A DNA stretch of 64,000 nucleotides from Congeria kusceri (taxonomy: Eukaryota > Mollusca > Bivalvia > Myida > Dreissenidae): assembly GCA_027627225.1 (NCBI GenBank), contig CM051029.1:7582890-7646889 (forward strand), written 5' to 3'. This document shows positions 45,680-58,229 of this stretch, piece by piece (the stretch's first letter is position 1; every line of letters begins with the position of its first letter). The notes under the pieces were generated by a model that was given only the letters and a program-made list of their open reading frames with translations, had not been told where the DNA came from and made no database searches. A program made the position numbers and the translations under genes.

Positions 45680-48600
45680 CGATTTCAATAAATGTATCGA
45701 TTTGTATTGCAGAGAATACACAAAGTTTACATAAAATGAATATTTAATTGAGTCGAATGTGGTTTATGTTGAATCCTATCAAATAAACAAAAATTCACAA
45801 ACATTCTTCATATCGTCAATATCATCAAAATAAGGTAACCGTGTAATAATGTTAAATACTAATGTACGTCATGTCGGTAACAAATGCAGTATGCGTTTTT
45901 GTAAATATGCTGCTATTATTAACGGTATTCGTGCATAAAAGATCCAATAACACGAACATTGTCGTGTTCATTAAACGATTGCTACGTCTTTACCGCTTCA
46001 AAAAAATCGGACTCACACCACTAAACATTCAAGCGTTTACTGTTGGCATACTCTGATAATAATGGAGTGTATTAGAGTATAGCTCGGACACATTAACCTG
46101 ACATTCGTGAAATCAGCATTAACATAATTATACGCTTGAAATATGTCCTATACATTATTCTGTTTTGTTCGTGCACGTGGTTCACATTTTTATTGATGTC
46201 ATAACTGTATTATGTATAGGATAGATAACGAGTGGCCGTGTTCTATGAACCTTAGAAACGAGCGTAGCGTAGAACACGGCTACGAGAGATATATCCGACT
46301 TAGACCACAGGTATGACAATGCATGTTTTCTTCGACTGAACCTTATAGAAAAACTGATTGGTTCCACTGTTATTGATAACAAACAAAAGTGCCATAATTA
46401 CCGGACTGTATAAGCTCACAAAACAAGTGGATTTCGGACATAATTAGTATGGTTCGCAAAAAGGTAACAATCTCTGCACAAAACAACAGGATCAGTTTAG
46501 AACATGATTCTGTTTTGTTAAAGATTCATTACAGTCGGTTTAAATTGTGTTGATAATGAGGGGATCAACCATTTATTGCAAATAGGGGGAATCGTGGTTT
46601 TTGTTTTATAAAACACGCTGAAATCGTCTGTAATTTCAATTCGATTTACCTGAATCGATCAGTTCATGTTTATAACGGTTCTCACTTGCATTTTTTACCG
46701 ACTGTACGAAACGAAACCATCACACAATACGAAAAGAAACTTGGACAATATGTAAAGGCCACACAGACGAATAGCAAATGTCGACATTGTGAGGACTAGG
46801 GAATTATGAGGTAAATTTACAAGTATATAACTAGAAGAAATATTTTATGGGAGTTAAAAACGTGTAACGTGTTGGCATTTAAAATGAGAACTAGTCTAGT
46901 TGCACGTTTCTTATATTAAAATTTGAAGTTGTCTATGTTTCATATGTATAAGATTACAGATAACAGAATACACAGTTTCGTATCTAGTAGGGAAATATAA
47001 ACACAGTCTTTTCTTCTGATATGTCGCACGATACAATTACTTTGAAATGTGCAAATATGTAGTGTTAATTCATAGTCATAAACTCTGATAAAGCCCTGTC
47101 GAGCGAAATATCAGAAAAATTGTGTGTTTTTGCTGTGGTAACAGACTAGTGCAACAACTGATGTTGCATTAGGATCTTATACCCAGAACAAATATAGATT
47201 TGGTATCGAACATACCTCAAACATGGAATAATGAACAGATTAAGTTGCGTGAATACAAAATAAATTCAATTGTCTTTCATACGCGAAATCAACTTTCGGA
47301 TTCTAATTATTAGCGATCATTACGGTACAGTGGAATTTCCATTAAAAAGTATCACAAACACTGTTAATATCAACGGGAAAGTAGAATTTAATAATGACAT
47401 GAAAATATCATAACAATAATACATCATAATACATAATAAATCTTTGCGAATGCAGTTAAAATGTAAATATTATTTTGATAATGAGTCAAATTATACACAA
47501 ATATCGCTTTGACATAGCAAAACACCAATTACATAAATGATATACTAGGTCTAAATAAACGTTAAAAAGCGACATTACTTTCTTAACAGTGTGTTTACAT
47601 TTTGCACTATACCAAACTTGTATATGTGCCTCTTTTGCAACCATTTAATATTAATTCTAACTATATTATAATATTACTATATATTCTATTCGCATTGCAT
47701 ATGAAATTGAAGGGTAATGTATCCTTGAAGAGCTTATAACAGTATTACATTTAACTTATTTTAACAACTTTGGACTGTAAAAAGGAACTATGCACAGTAT
47801 TTACTACGAAATAACAATACATTAGCATTAATTTACCAATGAATGGTATATTTTATTTCTTCATTTTGGGACATATTTCATAGGACAGCATACACAAACA
47901 CAAGTCGAAATTTGTGTTTACCCAACAGCAGTGAACCGTATTAAACACAGTGCACGGGCGATGCGGGCTACTTAGGCAAGAATATAGCAGTTTATTACGG
48001 GATTTAGTAAACAGTTATTCTCACAGTGTACGAACGCAACTGTATCAATTCCGGAAGTCGGCGCCGAGTAGATATACATCTGTGTTTCTTGGTTGGAACT
48101 GTCATCAAAACACGTGGAATTATTCATACATTTACACAACGGATGTAAATGGATATATTTTCCCCTCTAATGTAGGGTTTTGTATGTATGATTATTACTA
48201 TAAAATCGCACTTCGTTTGAAAAATTGTATCCAATTGATGTGCTGTTTTTAAAAATCGCATCGTTTTCCAAATTATCTTTCAATGTATACTTCGTAACAT
48301 AAAATAATTAATGTGTAAAATTTGTAATTTGGTACAGCAGTATCTCATTTACACATATAGCTCACAATTTGTCACATGTTTGTTTCAGATGTATATAAAA
48401 TGTATTATTTTTGGGACGACTGATTCTTTGCGACTGTATGCCTCATTGCATATTGACTGTATCCTTATCGCAATTTTGTTTTTGAAATGCGTAATCGTCA
48501 GTACTGTATGCTTAATCACACCGTTGTTGTACATCTGACTGAATGCCTAATCATGATGTATTCATAACTGAAACAATAATTTAGATGGTGGATTTTGGCT

Positions 48601-51540
48601 GATTTTTTAATGTATATACAGGATTTGTGGAAGGCTGATGTAATTATCTTCTCGATTTGACTTAATGCGCAGGATGATCTACAGTTATTCATTTACCCTC
48701 GATATAAATCGTGTCGCTGTACTATTAGGAAACACAGTTATTGAAGAGTTTATACGCAATTACTTGGTTGTTTACGAATTGAACACCTTATTGTTTCTGC
48801 CTTTCGGCAATTAATATATATATAAATGCAGTACACGATTTGGGAAAGGTTCATTTGAAGCCAAACATAAAGATTTATGATTACATCTCTGTACTGTAAA
48901 CTGTTATCGTAATACAGGTAATTACTAAATCTGAAAAAAAAACACGTCTAACATATATTAACGATTGTGTGCCATATTACTGAAATTGCGATCAGGATAC
49001 AGTCAAACAAACAGTTCAAAATAATGTTTTGTGCTGTTAGGCGTACAGTATACTCTTTACGACATGTTCATTTATTGCCAAATATAATGATAAATGAGCA
49101 CATCTACCTACCGTAAAATGCGGCTGTAATTCATATGTCAATAATTAATCTAGAAATAACACATTTTTTCATATATTTTTATTAAAATGCAATCGATAAA
49201 TATATACTTTTTGATGTTTGTGAAGCAACGAGCCTACCGACTTTCTGAATAATTCTCTAAAGGGGATGTCTGTTTATGAATACCACATGTAATTGAAAAC
49301 ATGCTGGGTTAAGTTAATAAAAAGACAGGTACAAATACCTTTCATTTGGAATTTGAGAGAATCACTGCCAACAATATCCAGTATCGATCAAGTAAATCAT
49401 AAACAACTGTATGCCTAATTGGCAACGACTTCCGGAATTGATACAGTTGCGTTCTGATATTCTTTTCTGTGATTGGCAGGCTGACAGCAGCGGTGGTCTT
49501 ATATAGTGGAAAACTCTTACATCGATTTAACAGGATTCCAGTACAGAATCTAAATAATATATTCGGCGTAAAGGTCTGGTTATATACATGTACGCATGCA
49601 TAAAGGTAATTGTCATTGTCCATCAACAACGTAGTACGCAAACACATGTTCATAACGTTTCTGTCATACTGCATCGTTAAAAGCTTGAAGCGAATTGAAT
49701 AAATACAAGTGAATATGCTTACCTGCAATTGTGCATATATTGTACAAAACCATTTTAAGTAGTATTCGAAAGGGTCTCCAAACATGTATATCTGGTGAAC
49801 TGCATGAGTACATATCAACCACTAAGCCTTAGGGTAGTTCATAATTATGGTAAACAAACTTATCGAGCACTAAAAGTACATTATATAGTCAAACAACATA
49901 CTACTCAAATTCAAAAGGTAAACATGTAAATGGACATCGCTGTCAGTGTATCTCGCTATTGGTGAACTGTTCTAATTGAGACATGTGCAATAGCAGTCCA
50001 TAAAAGTGTAATGTGATATTTAAATTTAATCGATTAATAATCAACACATAATTTTGTTACTGCAAATGATAATTTTAGACTTGCATTCGCTTATATGTAA
50101 GGCCATGTTTAAATTACCTAATAATCACGATACCAAGAAACATTTACGAACATACGTTATAACGTGTACTGAATGAATTCGTAAGTTTAATTTAATAAAG
50201 AGTCTGCACACATGTACGCACATTGAAATGACACAATGCTGATATATAGCATGCACATTATTATGTATGCAGAAACATACAGTATGATTAGTACAGTGGA
50301 CCAAATTGAGTTTATATTCCAATATCGCGTTTCCTATTCATTTGTATGTCATAATTGCTCGCGTTTGTAGTTGTGGTAGCTGTAAAGGGTATGCACAATA
50401 TACGATGCATATTAAATCCCGCGATTACTATTACGAACAGTGACATTAAATGAAATGTTGTAGTAATTACAACAATAGTAAAAATACGCACGAGTTCTAC
50501 ATCTTTTTATAAGGTAAGCACATGCAAAGGAGAAACACGTTCTATGTAAATAAAATGCATAATCAGTTAATAACAAAGAATCATACCATTTCGCTTACCT
50601 TAAAGTGCAAGTAAAACTTCATAAAGTTAAATCCTACATTCCGAGTTCTACTATAATAAGTGTGTCAACATTATACATATAACTTGAACAGAAGCATTGC
50701 TGTGCGATTTATAATCTTCAAAATGCGACGTTAAAATAAATATTTCAACGTAATAAATTCATTTCTTTATATAACGCCATGGTGTAGTATGGTTAGTTGT
50801 CGTCTCTTAATAATGCCGTTTTGAATTTTATCTATTGCCAAATGTGCAGCTGTTAAATTGGGGTCCATTTTGAAACGTACGCCAAAGATTTAAACGTTAA
50901 CAGGTGTGAAAACTAGACAGCCGCTTACAGCAACTGACAATGTTATGTACAAAATATATAAGGCCTGTCAATTGAAAATGAAAAATATTGCCGGGCAAGA
51001 AACCTGATGAGCCAAATTCTTTGTCGGGTGTACACTATCGTGGTATTTCTTTGGGTTACAAACATAATTATCTTACTTTTAATGACATTCCGACACTCTG
51101 TCATTTCATTTTCATAACCAAAACGTTCCGAATGTCTGTTTTCTCCTATTTCCATACTACACAGAAACATACATGTACATGGATATTATATTTTATTAAA
51201 TAAATACATGACATACGTGGTTTATTCTTGAAGTTCGTGGTTATAGCTAGAATTATTTTTTTACAATTATTCATCAAAATACAACGTTACGAAAAACATT
51301 TAATTTTGAACTCATTACAAATTACAATTATCAAATATATGGAAATATGTGATGCTTTAAAGCCTATTTTCAACAAACATACGAAGCAGATTGATGTATC
51401 AATGGCGACATTATTAAAATTTTCGTCACATATTTTCGAACTATTCTCTATATGATTTAATGGACATTTGATGCACGTGTGTAAACTTCGAAGCCTTAAA
51501 CATAAAACTGTACGATTAATTGTTCAGTGACATTAAATCA
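45680..51540. other. unit B interior, no gene recognised
   Basis: Counterpart of 30,090-35,940. Long open stretches on both strands are shared with unit A but differ by small indels without regard to frame, as expected for noncoding DNA. Confidence 0.4.
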
Positions 51541-51546
51541 ATACTA

Positions 51547-51728
51547 TTACAGATAACTGTTTGAAAGTTTTAAGTTATCATATACATTATCCGGATTTGC
51601 AGAAGTGGAGGAACGGTTTATACGAGTCAAGCTGTTAGTCAACTTGGGACTTTCGACTACATATAGACTCGAGTTTACACTGAATGCGGTTTCTGCGAAA
51701 GTCTCATATGTGTTTGTTTGTATGGCTT
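51547..51728 (-). CDS. candidate tyrosine-rich cytoplasmic tail exon (unit B)
   Basis: Minus-strand exon with acceptor tatctttcag in phase 1, 60 codons ending in TAA. Ser/Thr/Asn-rich with tyrosines in NTYETF, SSLYVVES, DNVYDNLKL and NSYL. VYDNL has a YxN (Grb2-type) and a YxxL element. The composition, terminal position and phase 1 entry match the other receptor tails here, but there is no sequence homology to them that I can see. Its TM exon was not found. Unit A carries a broken copy. Confidence 0.4.
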
Positions 51729-51799
51729 CTGAAAGATACACCAACTATGTCATCATCACACAAATTGAAGAAAAGCGCTTTACGAATATATACAATTAC

Positions 51800-51843
51800 C
51801 AATATTGTTGATGTTTGCAGTCAATGACCTCCTTTCATATACC
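51800..51843 (-). CDS. candidate juxtamembrane micro-exon (unit B)
   Basis: 44 nt (gttgtatag|G ... ATTG|gtaatt), phase 2 in, phase 1 out. Reads VYERRSLTANINNI and joins in frame to the tail exon at 51,728. The basic ERR suits a juxtamembrane position. Same sequence in unit A at about 36,197-36,240. Confidence 0.3.
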
Positions 51844-51994
51844 CTATACAACACAATTCATTGTTATTTCTCATTAAAACCCAGCAAGACAATTTGAGCG
51901 AGAGACATTTAACATTTAAAGAAGTAATGGGGCATATATTGATGTATGTTTTTACTACATCGTTAAATTAAACAAGCATTTTCATACCTGTTGA

Positions 51995-52058
51995 TTATTT
52001 CATGTGTTGATTAGCATAAACGTGTCCACTTCCAGATGAGTCATCAACTGCGGGATTA
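51995..52058 (-). CDS. candidate alternative short tail exon (unit B)
   Basis: After the acceptor tatatttcag (phase 2) the frame reads NPAVDDSSGSGHVYANQ and stops at TAA. Acidic/Ser-rich with a VYANQ motif. It stays open in unit A with two conservative differences. No phase-compatible donor joins it to the downstream micro-exon, so it might be an alternative end or chance. Confidence 0.2.
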
Positions 52059-52580
52059 CTGAAATATAAACACTAAAGATTGTCTCGCATACTATCTTCT
52101 CCTGAAAAATAATATTTGTTGCGCTAACATTATTCGTTGCAGTAAGAATCTGCGTCTCAACGTTATGGAAGTTGCTGTTTAAACATACGCAAATCTCGCT
52201 CTTGGGATATAACAATAAACAATTGCCTTACTTGTACTGAAAATCATTATGGCATTTTTTAAATAAGTCATATTAATTAATGTTATGCCAATAATGTCTC
52301 TAGGCGAACACTATATAATAGTATTGACTTACATACATGCCCTACACGTTATTCGATCAACCTTAAACAATATCAACACTTTCATGGTTAGCAAAGTGTT
52401 CATTAAAATAGTTATGCGTAGTTAATTGTCACGAAATCATGTTTAAAGAAACATTTTTATTGAAATATATTAGACAAAAGCTTTAGAAGTGATTTTGCGC
52501 ATATGTCGATTCATAAGACAGATTAACGCGTACGACGCATACACGTGTATTTACATTAGTTACATCGTATGATGCCTTAC

Positions 52581-52875
52581 GTTTGCATAAACATGTGCGG
52601 CGGTCTTCCGCTAACATCGACAGTTGTCATTGTTACAGTCATGTCGTTTAATCCAATATTGTGTATATCGATACAATAGAATGTAAATGAGTCTACACTA
52701 CAGTACGATGTCATCTGTCCGTCTTGATTAGTCGATGATATACCTTCATCTGTGCTAATATATAATATATCTACACTGCTGATGATGGTTGATCTCGGTA
52801 CCGTGGTGTGTCTGTTGGCAATTCGCTTTTCCAGTGAAATGTTACCCCGTAGCCTTTAAAGTGTTGATACATTTG
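52581..52875 (-). pseudogene. candidate Ig-like exon, frameshifted (unit B)
   Basis: 295 nt between ttctacag and CAAAC|gtaagg, the size of an Ig exon. One frame gives GYGVTFHWKSELPTDTPRYR, then after a one-base shift SVDILYISTDEG and TFYCIDIHNIGLND...VDVSGRPP. The pattern (FHW, Y/F-x-C, GRPP end) suggests an Ig domain of a minus-strand receptor whose tail lies at 51.5-51.8 kb. Tentative. Confidence 0.3.
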
Positions 52876-52883
52876 CTGTAGAA

Positions 52884-53810
52884 GAAAATATGCCACTCTC
52901 TAAAACTCTATAATGCTTATGCGGAAATGTAATTTATTATTGCTGTATTCCAACTAACAAAGACATTAATGGTTTTGCTAGGTTCTTTGAGGCTGGTTAG
53001 TGCGTCCAATTTCCCCATTGTGAGAAAGTCTGGTATGGTATCTAGAGCGGTACCAGTATGTTTCGGTTACAACATTAAGGGACGCTCACATGTACAACAC
53101 AACCCAGCGCTGCATCCTAATCAACGACCCTGTACGTGAAAAGAGTAAACTTACTGGCTACTGGAGCCGATCGTCAATGAAAACCCTTAGTTCATATTTC
53201 CTGTCAGTAATTGCCTGTATACTGCTGATAAAGTTCAGCCGATATGTATTATAGTGCCGGGCTGTCTGCAGATATTTCCATTGTGCACTTTGGAGGGCTT
53301 GCTGTGCTTAACTAGGCTCTGTTTTGTAGACCGAGAGTGTTTATGAGGTTTGGTCAAATGCTGCGTGTCATTCCAATGGGCCTCGTACCAGTGTGTCTAA
53401 AATAAGGGATCATTGTAGTTGGGTTAGAAAAAGGCTAACTAAATTTGGCCATGGGTTTGTGTAATTTGTCAGATGGAATTTTCGACCCAAAATATCACTC
53501 ATTTGTAAATTTAATATAATGCAAAGTTATAAACTAGTATTCCTTGAGCCCATTTCCTTTTATAAAACCACCAGTTTCGACTATTAGTTGAATGCAATTT
53601 TGAGGTCTTCAAACATACATTACCCTTCAATTTCAAATAAATTGGGAATATAATGTACAGTAATAAAAAAGTTATAATATAAATTATTATTATTGGGTTG
53701 TAAAAGCTACACATATATAAGTTTGGTATAATGAAAACAACTTTATTTTGCAATTGAACGCAAAAATTTAAACACACTTTTAAAAAGTCGTTTCGCTATG
53801 TTTATGTAAG
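52884..53810. other. unidentified higher-GC segment and spacer (unit B)
   Basis: Unit B counterpart of the stretch from 37,220. No feature recognised. Confidence 0.25.
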
Positions 53811-53814
53811 TAGT

Positions 53815-54350
53815 ATACGCCCGTTTGAAAAACGGATCGTATTATTGAACATACCTAAGCGGACGGACGGGCGGGCGGGCGATCGGCGATAGATCTTTGT
53901 CCATGTAGGAAATCAATCCTTAACACTTGTTCAGAGCATAACTTTGTCCAGCATGGATACATTTACAAATATATTAGCGTACGTAATAAGCACGATGAGA
54001 CGGATTGTCGCGCGCAAGAAACAGGTCCACAGTTCCAAGGTCTAAGTCACAATTCAAGATCAAGTTTCAAATATAAGACATCAATCATTTCCACTTTGTC
54101 CAGAGCAAATCTTTGTCAAACATAAATTGAATTTCAAATAACTTGAAAGAAGTGACATGTATAGTGAGACGATGTGTCGCACGCAAGAACCGGAGCTCTA
54201 GGTATAAGGCCAAGGTCACAATTCAAAGTAAAAGGGCAAATATAAGGAATCATTCTTTACCACTTAGTCGGGATGGATTTTGTCTCTTTAGACGTTAAAT
54301 CTTTACCCCTAAAAGTACCCCTTTGATGGGCGTATCTTTGTGACAATGGC
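53815..54350 (+). repeat. bivalve-type interspersed repeat (unit B)
   Basis: Unit B copy of 38,155-38,700. Confidence 0.55.
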
Positions 54351-54547
54351 ACTCATGTGTTTAAAATGGCAAAGTTATATTTGTGTATCATTTGACTAGT
54401 TCATAAAAATAATATTAAAGTTTATTTGATGACTATTATATATTTATTATGTTACTGGTATGTGATTATGGCATTGTTTCTCTGTATTATGTTTGTTAAA
54501 ACTATTATTCCGTTAATTCGGGATTGTGTTTGTGATTGCTTGTTTAA

Positions 54548-54650
54548 ACTCGAGTGGAACAAAGCCCGGAAATTTAGTATCAACTCGAGCTGAGCGAAAC
54601 CCGGAAAATGTAGTATCAACCCGAGCTTAAAAAAGCCCGGAAATGTAGAA
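54548..54650. repeat. 35-bp tandem repeat, three copies (unit B)
   Basis: Unit B copy of 38,890-38,992. Confidence 0.75.
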
Positions 54651-55230
54651 ACTCATTCCAAACACCGAGCAGTCTAAATCCCAGATGTGAAGAGTCGGCG
54701 CAGAATCACGTGACCGGCCATGTACCGGTGCTAAGCGGCTTCCTAATCGAGTCCCTATGCCCGGCAACAGATACACGAGTTGTCGTACGCTGTCTCAACG
54801 AGTATGATGCCCTGTATAGACCTAACGTTGCTCTTGTAGCACTGGCGTAACGCTATCTGTATGCATTGCACATACATATAAATTGATTATTATACAAAGC
54901 ACAAGTAACATATTTGATTTAAAATACACCCAAAAAAAACCTCTGTATTAAATCATTACACACATCACGAGTTCCACGTGCTTTTGGCAGCACATGTTAT
55001 CTAGCTATTGCAAACTACGATTAGTCATTCAAGTAAAAATAAGTGTACATTATCGACTTTTGAATCCAAAGACAGGATGTGTATGCGTTGCAATGCAGCG
55101 ACAGTCCAAATGCACTTACTTTACAATATTTGAAATGTAATATTGTTTCTGGTTATAAAAGTAGTCACATGCACAATTCTTTAATTTGGATTCATAAATT
55201 GGATGTTAATGAATCAGTACTCGAGTAAGC

Positions 55231-55671
55231 AATCTCATTAAACTCAAATCCTAACGTTGTTAGGATCTGAAGTCATCGTATAACAGGTCACGTTCAAATG
55301 ACCTTCCGAACAATATAAATCTCAGCCCTGCTGCGCCAAATAAATTGCTTTATGCAAAGCAAAGTATGACCACGATTAAAAAAAAAGGGATGCATTTCCA
55401 ACTGATTCTCCAGAATAAATCAATTACAGTTAATTTTCGTGTGGATAACAATGGATATTGTGGTACCTTAGACGAATAGACACCCGAAGTTCACGTTATT
55501 TTTGTGCATAGTTTTTGTGTTTTATATTTAAGTTACACCTCAACATTTTGAAGGCAATACATTGATTGGCTACTGAAAATGTCATTTGAACGTGACCCCT
55601 AATTCCAAGTCATCAGATCCAGTCAGCGGATAATATAGTAGCGCCAGACTTGAGACGATTATAATGAGATT
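55231..55671. repeat. MITE-like foldback (unit B)
   Basis: Unit B copy of 39,563-40,003. Confidence 0.65.
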
Positions 55672-56579
55672 GACGAGTAAGGTAAGATTCTTGATCTGAG
55701 AAAATAGCAATGAGTGTTAACATTTTATCGAAAGAGTGGTAGGCAATATTTTACTATGCGTTAGATAATAACATGTACAGGTAACTTATTTATGATAAAC
55801 GCTGTTGTCCAACTGTAAATAATTTATATGGATTGAAAGTCAGTAGTATTAGTTAAGAATGTGGAAAAAATGGGTGAATGATACAAATCTATAGACCAAT
55901 TCAATGGCAAAGCCCCAGATGAAGCCTGTTTTCCATCAGATTACCTGTATCAAGCCGCAAAACGATTTTGATAGGTGGGGGAGGCATTTGCAAAATGTGC
56001 TTCTTGATATCATTGTTCTTGGTATGCAATGTATCTAATACTAGATAGTGTGCGTTTGCCAATCGATCTAATATATGGTGTGGTTTGGTAGTTTATTGGT
56101 GTAGTCAGTTTATAATGGTTATTATGGATAGAACAATTGTTAAAATAAAGACGCAAAAATATACCTGAATCCACGCCTAAAATCTACGTATTCGTTACTT
56201 TATTCATAGATTTAAGTATTTCGAAACTATAACAGCAAACAGAATAATACTTTGTTCGTAAAAAATGTCGGTTAATTAGTGACTTACTTTTGCCATCACT
56301 TATTTATATCAAATGTATAGTTATATACACAACTAAGTGTTGTTGTTTTTTTTTTCAAACTAAACAAAATGGTTTTAATAATAATATTTTGATAATAGTG
56401 CTAAAAATAGCCTTAAACAGAAGTCTTCTGCTTGCCACGCTGTGTTTTAAATTATTGTGCGATTTCTTTGATCTGGCACTCATGGATATTCCGTGTATTT
56501 TCGTAAATCGATTTTAAACTGCTAACCCCAGATATGAGACTCAGACATGAATATGTATTAATTCAATGTTTACTACGTA

Positions 56580-57000
56580 ACAGTCGATACTGTAGTGCAG
56601 TGGTAATTACGCATATTTTGAAAGCATTATGTTTTGGATTCGAATCCCAGAACAGGCACTTTTTTAATGTATTAATTTGTTTATATATTTTAATTTATTT
56701 AATTGATTATTTTGCTGACGTTATAACACAGAATCTCATCATCAACCTCGATTCTGACACAGTCTTGAGCTACATCGATTCTGCGAGCCAAACAGAGTCT
56801 TAGTTTATGCATGTTTATGTAGATAAAATAATTAAAGTAAGGAAAATAAAAAAAAGAAAGAAAATAAAATAAAGAAAAAAATGTCACATGAATAAGTGGT
56901 GTTGAAGTAAAAGAAAATAAGAAAAAAGAAAGATTTGGCTGGATTCGAACCACAGTCATTGTGAAAGACAATCCACCTCGCTGCGCTATTCTTACGAACA
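56580..57000. repeat. two opposed tRNA-like segments (unit B)
   Basis: Unit B copy of 40,921-41,340. The minus-strand one has lost about 12 bp in its middle compared with unit A. Confidence 0.5.
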
Positions 57001-57579
57001 CATGTTGATTGGGGTTTTTCGTTATATAACTGTCAAATCCGTGCTTTACATACAAAATTCAATTTAAACTGATAAAAATAAAAGAGCCGAGCGCTACCGT
57101 TTATCAATTAGTGCCAGGTAAGTAAAATCGTACAATACCTGAGCTAGCACGTGCAGTCCAATATTACCAGTCTACACTCCAATATCTTACAACTCCAATA
57201 TCTTACAAACACACGCCATATAATGGACGCCTACCCGTCTATAATAAGAAATAAAATACAGTAAGAAAAATATGATGATTTCACAGCAATGTTTGTAATT
57301 TACATTTTATATACAGATGCTACGAGAGGGCCTATTCGACTTAGACTACAGATAATACATGTTTTGTTTACCGTTTTAGAAAACCTATACCGGCGACCTT
57401 TATAAATGCAAGAGGGAATAATAATTGTTACATGACATAAAAAAGCTCAGCTAGCAGCTTGATTCGTGGCTATTTTAACTAGCACTGTTTTAGCATTTTA
57501 GACACAATTCATATTTTAGAAATCAACACGCTATTTAACGTTAAATAATTAAAATAATTAAAGTCCATAATGGTAATTA

Positions 57580-58035
57580 CTACAACAGCAACTAAACCAA
57601 CCACTGATACCATTAAAAAATACAACAACATCCTCCACAATTGCTTCCCTAACACTTTAACAACCCGAAAAACATCGTTAAAAACAACAACACGAACAAC
57701 AACAAGAACTACAACATCAACAACAAGAATAACAACATCATCAACAACACCAACAACAACACGAACAACAAACGGTCATCGTCACTTACTACAACAACAA
57801 CACAAACAATAAAAACAACATGATCATTTGCAACACGAAGAACAACACAAACAACAACAATACAAAGAACAATACAAACAACAACCACAAGAACAACAAA
57901 CACACCAACAAAACGAACAACAACATAAACAACAACAACATAAACACTACCAACAACATGAACAATAACAACAACATTAACAACAACAACATAGACAACA
58001 CAAACAACAGCATCAACAAAACAACAACAACAACT
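57580..58035. repeat. AAC microsatellite (unit B and right flank)
   Basis: Imperfect (AAC)n continuing about 35 bp past the unit B end at 58,001. Confidence 0.9.
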
Positions 58036-58069
58036 TAGTGGGTGGGATTTAAACACCACTTTTCCTGGC

Positions 58070-58135
58070 CTATGATTGGTCGGCTGGCGACAGCTGTGGC
58101 CTATATATACATAGCCCGCAGAGCTCACTGGCAAT
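58070..58135 (+). promoter_or_regulatory. candidate core promoter
   Basis: Inverted CCAAT box (GATTGGT, about 58,074), E-box CAGCTG (about 58,091) and TATATATA (about 58,102) in plus-strand order and spacing, in a locally GC-richer stretch. A consensus-like donor CATAAG|gtaaaa follows at about 58,226. The downstream target, if any, could be the Ig exons at 62.7 kb. Confidence 0.3.
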
Positions 58136-58229
58136 TCGCCCACAGCGTGATATATTATGCTAACCATGTGTAAAAACTCAGCAAATCTCAAATATTCTAA
58201 TATAAATTTAACTAGTCAGACATAAGGTA

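Larger units (their letters stand above)
42342..58001. repeat. 15.7-kb tandem duplication, unit B
   Basis: Second copy of 26,823-42,341, with about 81 bp extra near 42,390-42,470 (TTAGGCTAAGCCTGGGGTAG onward) and small indels. The + strand tail is truncated and the - strand tail is open. Confidence 0.92.

Noticed and set aside
51605..51811. Plus-strand open frame opposite the minus-strand tail exon
   Set aside because: No start context, splice or domain support; the opposite strand gives a better exon with acceptor, phase and tyrosine motifs. Not certain.
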